The translations under genes were made by a program, and so were the position numbers. A DNA stretch of 64,000 nt from Bimastos eiseni (lineage: Eukaryota; Annelida; Clitellata; Crassiclitellata; Lumbricidae). The notes below the pieces were generated by a model. It did no database searches and was not told the DNA's origin. It saw only the letters and a program-made list of their open reading frames with translations. The stretch's first letter is position 1. Each line of letters starts with the position of its first letter. Below are positions 37,301-47,695 of this stretch, piece by piece. The DNA lies in assembly GCA_959347315.1 (NCBI GenBank), contig OY365807.1:37721645-37785644 (forward strand), in the 5' to 3' direction.

Positions 37301-40300
37301 TTTGAAGTCATCTGACTAGTGCATTGTGCATTCACAAATTTATCTTATCTCTTTAAGGAAATTATGCTTTGGCAAATACCTGGTATAGAAACACAACAGC
37401 AGTACTATGGCATGCACATGAACTATTTATTGACACTATGGTATAGGGCCATATGCGTGGGGTTGGAATAGCCAGGGTGTAACTCTTACCTCTGACGTAA
37501 AACTGGCGTACGCTGGAGTATCGCGTAAAACTGCTATGCATGAGGCTAGAATTGTGCATCAGGCTGGACATAAAGTTACTCCTGGTTGACCATAGGTGTA
37601 AGTCCACTATTCCCGAATAGGGCTATAATCAAAATGGTGACCATTGTTATGATTCGTCGCATTCGACAAAGATTATGACGTTAAATTAAAGAGTGTTTTT
37701 ACATCATCACAATCCTCTCGATCTATGGAAGATAACACATTTTATTGTGCCTTACATTTTCGCCGTGGGAAATTGCTAGTAAGCTTGATTTGGGACAAAG
37801 TGGCTGACAATGTGGCATATGATGTGCCAAGTGTAGGTTCGTTGCTTTTGGCCATGCAGTAATAATTTAATTTAATAAAATTTGAACAACATGTCATCTT
37901 GTTTGCTCTAACATTAAGATAATGAACCCTTTGCATTTTTTCATGCAGGCTGCCAGGCACAATTAATTAATTTTATTGATTTCCAGAAGATGTGATTTAG
38001 GACTTTGCATCTTAGCCGTTGCAATTCGAATTAAAAGCTACAAATATCTTTGCGCATGCGTAAGGCCTAGTCTCGTGAAGTCTTGCAGGTCCTATGTCAG
38101 GTGCAACTATTTCGCGGTTTGCTCCTCGCTCATGCATGGCAACAAAGGCCATGGCCTATTCGGAGAATAGTTACTTCGGGTGTAAGCTCTATTTGACGAA
38201 TTAGCTATTCCAACCCCGTGCATATGGGCCCAGATCTCCAAAAAAAGTGGGTGAAAAGATGTAAAGAACATGGTGGGAGATAGCGACATTAAGATGCAAC
38301 AATTGTGTAATTTACATAATTTAGATGTTCAATGTATGTTTCTGTTGTATTGTAGATGGCCAGAATTTTGAATAATGAGTTTTCTGGTGGTTTGCCCAAA
38401 TATTTCATTGTCGATTGCCGATATCCATACGAGTTTCATGCAGGCCATTTGAAAGCAAGTATTCTGTTTATTCCTTTAACTGGTGAAACATATCTCTTCA
38501 CTATGCATTGGCATTACTTGTGCCATCTAAAATGAAATCAGTCTTAAATGCCAGAACTTTGCTTTCTGGTGAATGTAATGCACTAGATATGTGGCACAGT
38601 GGCCGATCGGTTAGAGCGGTCAGCCCGTAGCGTTCGGTGTGCGCTGAGCGCGCGGATTCGACCCTTGTCTGGGGAGTCACTGTGTAGGGACCTTGAGCAA
38701 GTCCTTTGCTAACAATTGCTCTGCAGTACAACTGCAAATGTGCCATCGAGGCGTGTGTGTGCACTTCTGAGCGAAAAATTTTGGAAGAAGGGCGGTATTA
38801 AATTTCGGTAATAAAAAAGAATATGGGTGATTGATGGGTTCATATCTAATGGTGAAATACATGAGTTTTGGCCTTTCAGTGGTTGAATCTTATTTTTATA
38901 AATAGAGGCTAGAAGTAGAGCTGTACTGATTAATCGGCCGGCTGATTAATCGGGCCAATTATAGAGATATCGACAATATCGAATATCGGCAAGATAATCG
39001 GTGCCGATATTAAAAATTACTTTTTTATTTTATAATATTATTTTCAGTCTACAAAAGCAAAATGACAACAGCAACATCACTGGGTCTGTGAAGGACGGCA
39101 TTTCGTTCCGTCCTCATATCGTGTTGTCGAGCCAATGGCTTCTTCAGACCAGTGGTGAGACCACCCAGTGTGCTAGTATAGACCATGGGAATGTGTCAAC
39201 ATAGGTCTTGTGCAGAGTGAGTCATAGTGCCTGCTTATGGGTCAAGGAATGGCTGGCCAATTCATGCCAAGGAATGGCTGGCCAATTCAACAGAGAAACC
39301 GATAAATGTACATCGTGGAGGCATGCCTAATGAATACATGCTAGCTGCCAATCGCCTGAGAGGCTGAAACTAAACGGGTGGCTGTGAATAGGCCAGCCGT
39401 TCCTTGGCCTTTAATTACCCTGGGCACAGTTCGATGGTGGGTGGTGTGTCTATTCTGTTTTGCCTGCTTAGGATTAGTCCCCAACTACATGCATACGTCT
39501 CCCATGGAGCTGGTGTTTGCTTGTATCACAACAATAGGCAGTGGCAGTAGGTCTATCATTTGGAACTGGACCTCTTGGGAAACACAACGAAATAATCGGC
39601 TAAATAATCGGGTATCGGCAAATGAATAATCGGTGGTGGCATAATCGGCAAGAAGTGATATCGGTACAGCTCTAGTTAGAAATTGCTGATAATTAATTGA
39701 ACACTTTTAATGGTTTCACAGATTTCACCATCTTCTTGATATTATATGTCTGATGGACAAGAGGAAGTTCCATGTAGCCATCCCGCGATATCTTAATGGG
39801 GCCAACATTCGTTTTGCACTTTGTTTGGACTGGCCTGCTATGTCTTCATGGCCAGTGTGACAAACGCGGGTGCACTGGTTGGTGTGGAAGTAACCCCAAG
39901 TAGCAGCAGTTAGGGGGGGTGGTGGCAGTTTCTTCTGCTGAGTTATGGTATAGATCAGTGATGTCCGGATGACCTGAAACTGATCTTCATGTACTTGAGA
40001 TAACAGCAGGCTTTGAAGGCTGTTTATACTTTGTGGATAGCAACAAGGTAACCGACTACATTCAATTGGTTGATGAGGGCATTCAAATAATTCAAACTGA
40101 TGTAGTGCACCATGTCACTAAAAATAAGTTTTTGCATTTACATGTGCATTTTATCTGAGCCAATCTTGGTGATGCTAGTGATAATTACACCTAGACAAAT
40201 CAGAAAGCGGAGCAGTTGGTGTCCTGGGTATGTTGACTGTGCATTGGACAGTTGGTTAGATAAGTTTCTGACTTCGATTACAAATGCAAATCAGACGCAT

Positions 40301-42092
40301 TGCTTTCAGTTTGTGTTCATTTGACAATGCATTTACACTGAAGCTGTAAGAAATCATATGAGATTTTGTCCGTTTATGTGCCATTTTTACCAATGTCTGC
40401 CTTTTGCTCATACTCCTTTTCTTCTTTTAATGAAAACCTCAGAACTAACTATTTCTCATTGACCTTCAAATGCCTGTGTATCTAGCTTCTCAGCACATAG
40501 CAGCTGGCTAACCATGCCTTCAATTTGCATTTTTGTGTGACCTCTGACCTAGACTGAGCAATTACCTTGGCATTTTATAGCATAAGTCACTATGGCTCTG
40601 TGTTAGTCTACAAGTTTAACTTCACAGTTAAGATGTCTCCTTCACAGACAATGTATCAAACTGTTAAATTATTTGGAATATTTTCAGAGTGCATTGAACA
40701 TTTTCTCGAAGGAAGCAATCGTTGAGGAATTCTTCTCGGCTGAAGCAGTTCGAAGTGCAAATCTGACAATCAAACGCCGACCAGTGATCATCTTCCACTG
40801 CGAGTTTTCTTCCGAGAGAGGACCAAAACTGTATGTTGCAATATAGTGATTGAAAGCCTTGGAGCCCATCCATATATTACGTACGTAAAAAAATCGGAAT
40901 TTCGGACTCCCCCTCTTTTACAATGCATACATTTCGTTGACCCCCTCCCCCCGTGCGTACGTACATTTGAGCTCTACTCCTCCATTGCAAAGGTTAAATA
41001 ACTAAAGACATCTATTAAACATTTGATTTTACCACAGACTATTTATTTCTGTTAAGCATCATATTTAGCAGCTTCAATTTGTTAACTGTTGTGAAGAAAT
41101 AAAACACTAACAACATGTGCATTTTAAAGTTTTAATACTACATAAAATTGATTAAGCAGGAATATAGTCTGTGATTGGGTTTACAGTTCTTATTTCAATA
41201 ATCCGTATTGTGAATGTCATAATCGGAAAATTATATTTGCGTAGGTACGTACTTTTGGGACTCCTACCGTATGCAAAATCGCCAAAATTCGAAACCCCTC
41301 CCCCTTGCTGCGTACGTAATATGTGGAAGGCCCCTTGCATGTTTTCTATTTCTTCTTTCATCTGACATTGTTTCCAGACTAATCAAATATTATGTTCTGT
41401 AGAATTGTTTTATTTTTAGGTTTTTAAAGTTAGTACTTATTTATCATACACATTTCATTTTCTGATGTGGGCTAACACTAAATTGCAGCATAGATGAGGA
41501 TATGCTGTTCTTTAAAATTAAAATCTTATGGATATGGACAAATACTGATCAATCAATCAATATAAGTATATTTGGCAGTCAACGAACAATTTACATGAAA
41601 ACTTTACTATTGCACCAAAGACCCAATTAAGGACGGAAGGGTCCCACAAGTTAGGACCACCTAATAATTTAGGTATAGAATGGTTGAGTATAGAGGCCAA
41701 AAGGAGAGTAAATGCAGTGTTAAGTTGCAATGTTGCCACATGTTTAAGGGTATTGAAAGTGATCACCTACTTATACTAATCTTTCAACTATATAATTGCA
41801 TGACTTCACTCAGCAGCTTTGTTGAATTTACAGAATGCGTTTCCTACGTAACACGGATCGTGATTGTAACAAGGACTGTTATCCGGCACTGCACTATCCA
41901 GAGCTGTACATCCTCGAAGGTGGCTACAAAGCCTTTTATGAGATGCATCCGGAACTTTGTGAGCCGCGTGGTTATAAGCCCATGCTTCATGAGGCCCACA
42001 TGGATGAAATGAAACACTTTCGTTCTCGGTCACGGTCTCGAAATCTGGGCGCTGGAAACTTAACCAAGTCACTTGGGTTCATAGATTCTTGA
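20751..42092 (+). CDS. CDC25: CDC25: M-phase-inducer dual-specificity phosphatase, nine coding exons
   Basis: It removes inhibitory phosphates from the Thr-Tyr pair of cyclin-dependent kinases to drive cell-cycle entry. Exons: 20751-20929, 24136-24224, 25073-25130, 33788-33839, 34651-34926, 35669-36286, 38356-38454, 40688-40830 and 41834-42092 (1773 nt, 590 aa; every junction keeps phase). Visible motifs are SPVTELAL (44-51), a beta-TrCP-like DSGLGLD (164-170), a mode-1 14-3-3 site RSFSVP (209-214) and DDGFIDMM (241-248). CDK-type sites TPTRR and TPVRR follow, then LIGDFS (397-402) and the rhodanese-like core DCRYPYE (444-450). The catalytic loop HCEFSSER has Cys495 and Arg501, and LHYPELYILEGGY follows. 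The length suits animal CDC25 (about 470-580 aa). Intron 7 has a GC donor (AAA/GCAAGT). Exons 5-9 are secure; exons 2-4 rest on phase and splice signals. The ATG at 20751 is in good context. Confidence 0.92.
22260..22683. mobile_element. Possible hAT remnant ending in CATCCCTA (CDC25 intron 1)
   Basis: The right end ACTCGGCTCATCCCTA (to 22683) has the form of a hAT terminus (reverse: TAGGGATGAGCCGAG). A similar end, CGGTTCATCCCTA, occurs near 21755. I found no matching left end, so these look like truncated or internally deleted copies. Confidence 0.3.
23023..23875. mobile_element. hAT-type DNA transposon with perfect 8-bp target duplication (CDC25 intron 1)
   Basis: It is flanked on both sides by TTTTACAT (23015-23022 and 23876-23883). 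The ends are inverted: GAGAGGTTCTTAACC at the left and CAGAGATTCTTAACT when the right end is read in reverse. Both ends carry GTGTGTC-rich subterminal motifs. These are hAT hallmarks. No convincing transposase was read, so it is probably non-autonomous. Confidence 0.8.
24741..24890. repeat. AACTAAA-rich tandem-like repeat (CDC25 intron 2)
   Basis: The words AAACTAAACTAAAAC and AAATGATTT recur about three times at 50-60 bp spacing. It may be the end of a decayed transposable element; the family was not recognised. Confidence 0.45.
25860..26980 (-). mobile_element. Decayed non-LTR retrotransposon RT fragment (CDC25 intron 3)
   Basis: The minus strand reads WRDGIIIPIP, then AGITLLLILVKIMA and RRPRKDQARFRP at 26328-26128. 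These match the RT block WxxGxIIPIxKKG-x-WRGITLLSVxxK-x-LRxEQAGFRP of endonuclease-bearing LINEs. Further along are INFINFKT and MTDIIRSFYEGSPGELR, matching FIDFxKAFDS and the following helix. Stops and shifts show it is dead. Upstream sequence to about 26960 resembles the pre-RT linker. Confidence 0.65.
27470..27655 (+). mobile_element. tRNA-derived SINE, copy 4, internally deleted (CDC25 intron 3)
   Basis: It starts GTGTGACACAGTGGCTGATC, lacks part of the region between boxes A and B, has box B as GGTTCGACCC, and ends GGGCGATATCAAATTTCAAG. Confidence 0.7.
27680..28032. repeat. AT-dinucleotide tracts in CDC25 intron 3
   Basis: Interrupted (TA)n runs lie at about 27680-27760 and again at 28000-28032. 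Between them is ordinary AT-rich sequence with a short (CT)n run near 27920. Confidence 0.8.
28346..28386. repeat. (AT)n microsatellite
   Basis: About 20 AT dinucleotides lie in CDC25 intron 3. The open frame over it (YIYI periodicity) is an artefact. Confidence 0.9.
28400..31180. other. Middle of CDC25 intron 3, nothing recognised
   Basis: The sequence is AT-rich with no motif-bearing frame, no clear repeat and no plausible exon with good splice sites in phase. Confidence 0.4.
31228..32623 (-). mobile_element. hAT transposon with ZBED5-like transposase pseudogene (CDC25 intron 3)
   Basis: The termini CAGTAGTTCTCAACCTTTTT and CAGTGATTCTCAACC (right end reversed) are inverted repeats. The flanks GCTTAACA (31220-31227) and GTTTAACG (32624-32631) are a slightly decayed 8-bp target duplication. 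On the minus strand a broken transposase is readable: LSRGKVLSWVYQLRG (near 32340), AQLAYLTDIFQYLN (near 32230), HLTTLKEKIQHYFPSL (near 32010) and KDPFVQIAGNT..EEEELAELSSNRTLK (near 31960-31870). These are blocks of the ZBED5/SCAND3-like hAT family. Frameshifts and missing parts make it inactive. Confidence 0.85.
32777..33616. mobile_element. hAT-type element with perfect 8-bp target duplication (CDC25 intron 3)
   Basis: The termini are TAGGGCATAACCG and CGGTTATGCCCTA, perfect 13-bp inverted repeats, and both flanks are ATCTTAAA (32769-32776 and 33617-33624). CCGAG/CGGATCC-like subterminal motifs are present. No intact transposase was found. It ends 171 bp before CDC25 exon 4. Confidence 0.85.
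34068..34080 (+). other. 13-nt mini-exon-like segment in CDC25 intron 4
   Basis: TATGCTGTCTTCG is bounded by a strong pyrimidine-rich acceptor (ending CTGTTAG) and a consensus donor GTAAGT. Inclusion between exons 4 and 5 would shift the frame (13 is not a multiple of 3) and reach a stop within exon 5. I left it out of the coding model. It may be a chance decoy or a regulated poison mini-exon. Confidence 0.3.
34165..34395 (+). mobile_element. Second tRNA-derived SINE family (CDC25 intron 4)
   Basis: The head GGGCTTGTAGCGTAGCGGTA resembles a tRNA box A and GGTCGTAGGTCTAAGCCC a box B region. A body with CACTGTGTAGTGACCTTGGA follows, and it ends in (ATC)n. The block CACTGTGTAG..GACCTTG..CAAGT is shared with the main SINE family here, but the tRNA head and the tail differ. 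Confidence 0.55.
35367..35404. repeat. 38-bp block identical to 31183-31220
   Basis: GAGTTATTTTGTAGCTCCTG and the following bases to TATGGTG occur identically in CDC25 introns 3 and 5. The hAT element at 31228 sits directly beside the other copy. It is a fragment of an unnamed dispersed repeat. Confidence 0.9.
37445..38231. mobile_element. DNA-transposon-like element with about 30-bp inverted termini (CDC25 intron 6)
   Basis: The left end GGGCCATATGCGTGGGGTTG and the right end, read in reverse, GGGCCCATATGCACGGGGTT match and continue through GGAATAGC. The interior has no coding frame. No target duplication was clear. It ends about 125 bp before exon 7. Confidence 0.6.
38590..38818 (+). mobile_element. 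tRNA-derived SINE, copy 5, best preserved (CDC25 intron 7)
   Basis: The head GTGGCCGATCGGTTAGAGCG includes a good box A. Box B lies near 38653 (GGATTCGACCC). The body has CACTGTGTAGGGACCTTGAG and GCTCTGCAGTACAACTGC, and the tail is GGGCGGTATTAAATTTCGGT plus AATAAAAAA. It is inserted in the GC-AG intron. Confidence 0.85.
38916..39674. mobile_element. hAT-type element (CDC25 intron 7)
   Basis: The termini are TAGAGCTGTACTGATTAATC and, right end reversed, TAGAGCTGTACCGATATC. The flanks GCTAGAAG and GTTAGAAA agree at 6 of 8 positions. Repeated AATCGGC/GATATCGGC words fill both subterminal parts, typical of hAT binding-site arrays. A 28-bp direct duplication (AAGGAATGGCTGGCCAATTC) lies inside near 39245-39290. 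Confidence 0.75.
40861..41334. mobile_element. MITE-like element, copy 2 (CDC25 intron 8)
   Basis: Homologous to 11296-11801. Its ends are clear inverted repeats: GCCCATCCATATATTACGTA at the left and, reversed from the right, GGGGCCTTCCACATATTACG. It begins only 30 bp after the splice donor of the catalytic exon 8. Confidence 0.75.
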
Positions 42093-43175
42093 CAAAATGT
42101 TGGATAATGTCATAGTTGTTTGGTTATGCGGGTTTTCTTATAGGTTGAGTTGGTTGTAATATGGTAGCACCAAACTGTTTTTAATGGCATATCTGGTGAA
42201 GTTCTACTCTGTATGTGGAGCTGTTTTACCTCTGTGACTTTTCTAAGGAACATTTACATATGTGAGTTATTAAAATAGCCACCATATATGTTTTAAATTT
42301 ATGTTGTGCATTTTAAGAAGTATCTCATAGGCTCTGTGAAGGCTCCATATAAATGTTTAGAATTCTTCTGGCCATGTACTAGTGTGTTACATAAGGTGTG
42401 TGATTGTGTATTGCAGTTTTCTATTTGATATCATTTCCGATCAATAGATGCAGAATGATTTTATGTAACAGTTTAATATGGAAACCACAGATCATTTCAA
42501 CCACTATCATATTTGCTGTTAATATAATTCTATATCATTACTGGAATAACAATTGTTTGGTTTGCATGAGTTAAGATGAATATGAGAAAGAATTTTTTGT
42601 CGCTGTTTTTACTGCTTTGAGCTTTTATTGATGTAATTGTTTTGAACTTAACGAACGCCTATTGTTTTACTGTTGCATCACCTGCCGTCCACTCAACTTC
42701 TTTTGCATGTTGTTTGTTTTGCAAGTCTTGCAGTGTTTTGTATCATTTTCAGCTTTGATTTGTGTTTGGTTTTGAAAGCACTGAAATGCATATGTCTGGC
42801 TTATAATAATAATCTTCGTTTTTAATTTCAAACTGACAAACCGCAGAATGATGACAAGAACAGTATGAGCAAGTGATGACGAGTAATTACAGGAGTTGAA
42901 TTTAACCGTCGCAGCCACGCCGGTCGCCAATTGCGCTATACATCTCATTTTTAACACACGCCGCCGCGTAGTAAAAGAAGGAAAGAAGTCGACCTTAAGG
43001 GGTACGGGTCTCGGTTTCTCAAGCGCTGCGTCCCAGTGGGTTCACCACTACTTTACGCCACCACCCCCGAAGCTTGTATCACATCTTTTGTCCATGGGGA
43101 TATCTGTGTAGCACTTTTAAGAACCTCTCAAAGGCTGATATTTACTTAAAACTTTCTACAAAAGACTACAGGAAT
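42093..43175. other. CDC25 3' flank, probable 3' UTR
   Basis: AT-rich, T-rich sequence follows the stop codon. No AATAAA lies close behind it; candidates are far downstream (about 44345 and 44993), so the 3' UTR may be long or use a variant signal. A relic near 43100-43130 (TGTAGCACTTTTAAGAACCT) also occurs near 17125 and 36690, probably LINE 3'-end scraps. Confidence 0.4.
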
Positions 43176-43632
43176 TAGGGTCGTCCATAAAGGACATCTG
43201 AAGTGTGGGCAGGGAGAGGTCATCCCAATGCAAAAAGGGTGGGTTAAAATATAAACACGTCAGATAGTGTGTACTAAATTGGTTCATCATTAATGATACT
43301 TGGGTGTGGAATAATCATCAGCCATTTTATTAGCATGCTGTGAGGCTGGAATAATAGTGAAAAGAGAAAAGAATGATGACATTAAAAGTTGATTCAAATT
43401 TGACATGCAAGAGCAGCAGCAAGGAAAACAGTTAATAGGTAAGACAACAGGAGTTAGGGTCATCCGTACGTGCATGCTCCCACACCGCAGGAGTCTTGTA
43501 GCCAATCGTCCCTTGATGTGGACGTCTGCAAAGGGGAGGAAGGGTAAGGCCAAATGCAGACAAATGTGGAGAAAGGGAGAGTGAGGGGTATAAAATAAGT
43601 AAGTTTTTGAACACCCATTGTGGATGACCCTA
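43176..43632. mobile_element. MITE-like element with TAGGGTCGTCCATAAAG termini
   Basis: The left end TAGGGTCGTCCATAAAGGAC and the reversed right end TAGGGTCATCCACAATGGG form imperfect inverted repeats. A third copy of the word, TTAGGGTCATCCGTACG, is inside near 43455. The interior has no coding capacity. Confidence 0.55.
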
Positions 43633-45112
43633 TGATGCCTTGTGTTAGTCTTCTTTATTATTTTGCATTGAATTCATCGTTCAATTTGGTCAAAGTTTAA
43701 GTTACATAAATGTGTTGAGTCTCATTTTGGAGTCTTAGGCCTTCTCCAGATGAACGATCTTTTTTTTATTACATTCCAAAGGATGGATAGTTTGTACAGT
43801 TTTTCACTCAGAAATTAAAATGCTGTTGCTTTGCTGTTTTCTACTGTGCCATCTGGTGTGGTCTTACTATTTCTGCCGAAGGAAAGATTTGAATCTTTGT
43901 TACGTTACAATTCTTGCTTCACTTATTGGATTTTCACCATTAGAGTTGTTGCTAATGTTGGAAATTGTTTACTTGTGGTTGGTGTAAAAGTCATACCTTG
44001 AATGTTTGATTGATCTATCTCTCTGTGATGGCAATTTGGTATTTTGTCATCAAACTCTCTGTGTTATGTTATTCAGATTGGGGTGCTTTATGGTGTATGT
44101 TTTATGTTGAATGGAGAAGTGTTTTAGGGATATGAAGACCTTTTTAAACATCAATATGAATTTCGTGCTGTTCCGATCTGATCTTTTGTTTGTTATTTAT
44201 TTTTGCTTCTGGAGAATGTTGCCGTTGGCAGGTGTCACATTAGTGGCTTAAAACTTAGATTTTAAGCTAACTTCATATGTCATGATCATCATTTTCTAAA
44301 TCCCTTGGTAGTGCCGCAGTATTCGATTGCCTTTTCTTGTTACTAATAAAACTTAGCATAAGGATCTCGTACATCGGCCTCATTGCTTGGCGTTGTGTGT
44401 TGAGCTTGTATGTTGGCTTTTGTAAAATTCTTGTGTTTGGTAAGAGGTTTACCTTTTACCCATTAAAGGAAATTTTAAATCCTGTTCATAGCCTTTATTA
44501 TCATGGCCTTGTTTTAAATATTGATATTTTATAGTCTATAAATGTGTTTCTTTGCAGCAACATTTGTGTCAGGTTAGTATTTTATATTCAGTTCTGTTCT
44601 CCAGCACTTCACTTGATGCTGACAATATGGTCAGATATGTTTGCCTGCTGATGGAAATAGTGAGATAGTGTATAGGTCGATTATGAATACAGCAGTATCT
44701 TTCTCTCCTGTTGGATCCTTATGAGTATTATCCTACTTACTTCACTTGGACAGTTCTTTTATAATGAACTGCATTGTTTTCCCAGTCTATTTTAGTACAT
44801 GCTCATAGTTAAGTATAAAAACACTTAACACTTTTAACAATGAGCACATTTCTATGAGAAATATCCTAGTTACTTGAAAAAGCCTTCAGTCTAAAAATTA
44901 TTCAAGAGTCACATTCCTGAAACTGCTTCCACTGCTATATATGATGTTACAATTATCATCATTTCACTTTTTGACGTTATCTTTTTTTAAGTGTAATAAA
45001 TTCAACATGTTCCTTTGCTGTGTTTTGTTGGTAATTTGTATTTGATTCTCATTGGTATTTCAATCTGAAACAGTATTACTTTGAATGTGCATTTGGCTGT
45101 GCATTGGGTTTA
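43633..45112. other. Intergenic / distal CDC25 3' region, nothing recognised
   Basis: AT-rich sequence without motif-bearing frames. AATAAA words near 44345 and 44993 are candidate distal polyadenylation signals for CDC25. Confidence 0.35.
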
Positions 45113-45120
45113 TGTTAGGC

Positions 45121-45669
45121 CAGTAATTCCCAACCTTTATTGGTTTGCGACACACTAAGAAAGAATTAAAATTTTCGCAGCCCATTTAACAATACTTTAC
45201 ATTTTAAAATCTATTTGTCACTGCTATATAATATTATTCTAATTTTAATATTCTAATTGACTGTGTGACACCTCTGTGATATCATGAACCTGTAAGTCGC
45301 TGCATTTCGACAGCGATATTTCTTTTCCATTAAACGAAAACACAATACAATAATAATTAATTGTCAGTCTAGTGATCTAGTCTATTCTAATAATAAATAT
45401 TTTTATGAATCGAATAAAACCCAAAAGTTGAGCATATTATATCAATTGAACATATTTGCTTTTTAAAAAAAACTGTTACAACTGTTTTGTAGACTATAAT
45501 GAGATAGGCTTTAAAAGTTTAGAACACAGTAAAAAAAAGTATATCAGTCGAACAGATTTGCTTTTAAAAACCCCATTATATCTCTTCTGTAGAGTTTTGT
45601 TTTGAATCATTATTAATTAATAACATATTAGAATTTTTCCGTGGCACACTTACAGGTTGGGAATTACTG
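45121..45669. mobile_element. Short hAT-type element
   Basis: The ends CAGTAATTCCCAACC and GGTTGGGAATTACTG are perfect 15-bp inverted repeats. The flanks TGTTAGGC (45113-45120) and TGTTATGC (45670-45677) form an 8-bp target duplication with one mismatch. The ends resemble those of the hAT at 31228. At 549 bp and without a transposase it is non-autonomous. Confidence 0.85.
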
Positions 45670-46729
45670 TGTTATGCAATGAAATCAACACATGGATGTT
45701 TTGCTAATTTCACATATATATATATATATACATTGTACAACTGAAAATTATGCTGTAAATAGTCTGTATTGATTTTTGACTTTGCATGCATGAAGCTTAC
45801 AAGTTTGTGCATTGGTACAGCTGTAAATGTTTAGGTGACAGCTGCAATTTTTCTGTATTTATCTCGTAAAATCGTAGAATTTGACTAGCATCTATTAAAG
45901 TACTGATAATATTCCTGTACTGCTATAGTAAACACCAACTTTAACAGTAGCACAGCAGTTTAGCATTAGGACTTAGTAAGAAAAGTATTCTTGCTGTATG
46001 TTGAAACAGTTATTGTGCAACAATGTGTATAGCATTGCAACATATTGTAAATATGCAACTGAAGTAGTTTTCTCTGGAATCCCTTGTGAACGTCAGACCA
46101 TCAGGTTTGGTTGTTGGCTTACAATGGCTTCTGCCTTTAGCCTCTGTAGAAAGTGGTTGTAAAAACGTGCTATTTATTTTTCAATGGTTTGTCAAGTAAG
46201 GTCATTCGGTTTTGTGGAGGCTTTGGTGCAACTTTTGTAGTATATTGTTAATACAGAATTTGATTAATACTGTATGTGTAGTGATTTCGATAGGTGTTTC
46301 AATGTGTTGTGTTTTTTAATTAAATTGGCAACATAGTTTTTCGTTTTTTGCTTATGATATACATCTATAAATATAAATTCCTGTCATTATTTTCAAAGTC
46401 AAAGAGCAGTGCTCTTCAGCTGCTGCAAGACTAGTATATAATATAATATATAATGGTTCTGCTTTATCAGTATTATGTCTCGTATCTACCTTTGTCATCT
46501 ACTTTAAAACACACCATATCAATATTCACAAGGATTTTATTCGGTAAAAGACAACCTGATAGTGCCATTGTGGTAGTTCACAGGTGATGAGGATTAAAGG
46601 CAACTTGTTCAAGGGCAACTTAAAATGCAGATTTGTGGCATGTAGTTGAGTCAATTATTATGTGGACATCATAATTATTGGACTTACAGTATTACAACAC
46701 TAGGCTACAATATTGATGGTTGTTGCTTA
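45670..46729. other. Intergenic, nothing recognised
   Basis: AT-rich sequence with a short (TA)n run at 45713-45732 and another near 46437-46455. No coding motif was found. Confidence 0.35.
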
Positions 46730-47417
46730 GGGGCCATCCATACATGTACACATTGAGGGGTGATCAAATTTTGGAGATTTAGAAATTTACTAGACTAAGA
46801 CTAGAGCGCATAACACTGTGTATGGCGGAATGTGTATGTACTAAAAAAATTCATGTTATGATGTTCACATTACCCTATTTATATTATAAGTAGGCCAATG
46901 TGGACATCATAATTAGAAATTGAGTTTGCATACGTATGCCCAAGTCATCCGAGGTTGTCACAAAGTCTGTTGATGAAAAGCAGGGTTCAGAAGGGATGCC
47001 AGCTGTTAGCAATTTGTCCGAATGGCATTAAAGACAGATGGCAAGTAATTTATTCTTTCTGAATTGCAACTGAAATCTGGATTTTTTAGTTTCAGTATAA
47101 TTCAATTTTGTTCAGACTTAAAGTTATGGAATATTAAAATCAGCTGTAAAATTAAAGACCAAATCATTGATCACGAAAAAATATGATAATCATTGATTAT
47201 ATTCCTGTCTTATCAATTTTATTTAGTATAAAAACTACGGTAACACAAATGCCTTATAAATGACTTAACTAATTAATTTTTTTAATTTTAAAGGGGTGTT
47301 AGAGAAGCCTACTTACACATTAACATTGGAAGGGGTTCGCAAAATGAAGGTCAAATAGGGGAGGGGTATGAAAATATATTTTTTGCATATGTAATATATG
47401 AAATTTATGGATGGGCC
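46730..47417. mobile_element. MITE-like element with GGGGCCATCCATA termini
   Basis: The left end is GGGGCCATCCATACATGTAC; reversed from the right it reads GGCCCATCCATAAATTTCAT. The ends resemble those of the elements at 11296 and 40861, but the interior differs, so it is a related subfamily or a shared terminus type. Confidence 0.6.
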
Positions 47418-47506
47418 TTTATGGGACTTTCTGAACACTTTCTGAGTTGGTGAGTCTATGGTGACCTTGCAGCAATTGCAAGACATTTCAAGTGAGCAAA
47501 TGGTGT

Positions 47507-47695
47507 GGCATGGTGGCCGATTGGTTAGAGCGCGCTGAGTGAGCAGGTTCGACCCTCATCCTAGGCGTGACTGTGTAAAGACCTTGAGCAAGTTCTTCGT
47601 ACACAACTGCTCTGTGTTACAACTGCAGTTGCGTCGTCCAGGCGTGTGTGCACTTTTGAACTAAACTGTAAGAGGGTGATATCAAATAACAGTTG
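47507..47695 (+). mobile_element. tRNA-derived SINE, copy 6, internally deleted
   Basis: The head TGGCATGGTGGCCGATTGGT runs straight into GAGCGCGCTGAGTGAGC, so the segment between boxes A and B is partly lost. Box B GGTTCGACCC is intact and the tail is GGTGATATCAAATAAC. It lies between CDC25 and the TSSC4-like gene. Confidence 0.7.

Noticed and set aside
38590..38665. Functional tRNA gene
   Set aside because: Boxes A and B are present but the cloverleaf is degenerate and the head is fused to a repeated SINE body.
38501..38764. Minus-strand 87-codon frame
   Set aside because: It lies inside a SINE copy, like similar frames at 6559-6747 and 17510-17756.
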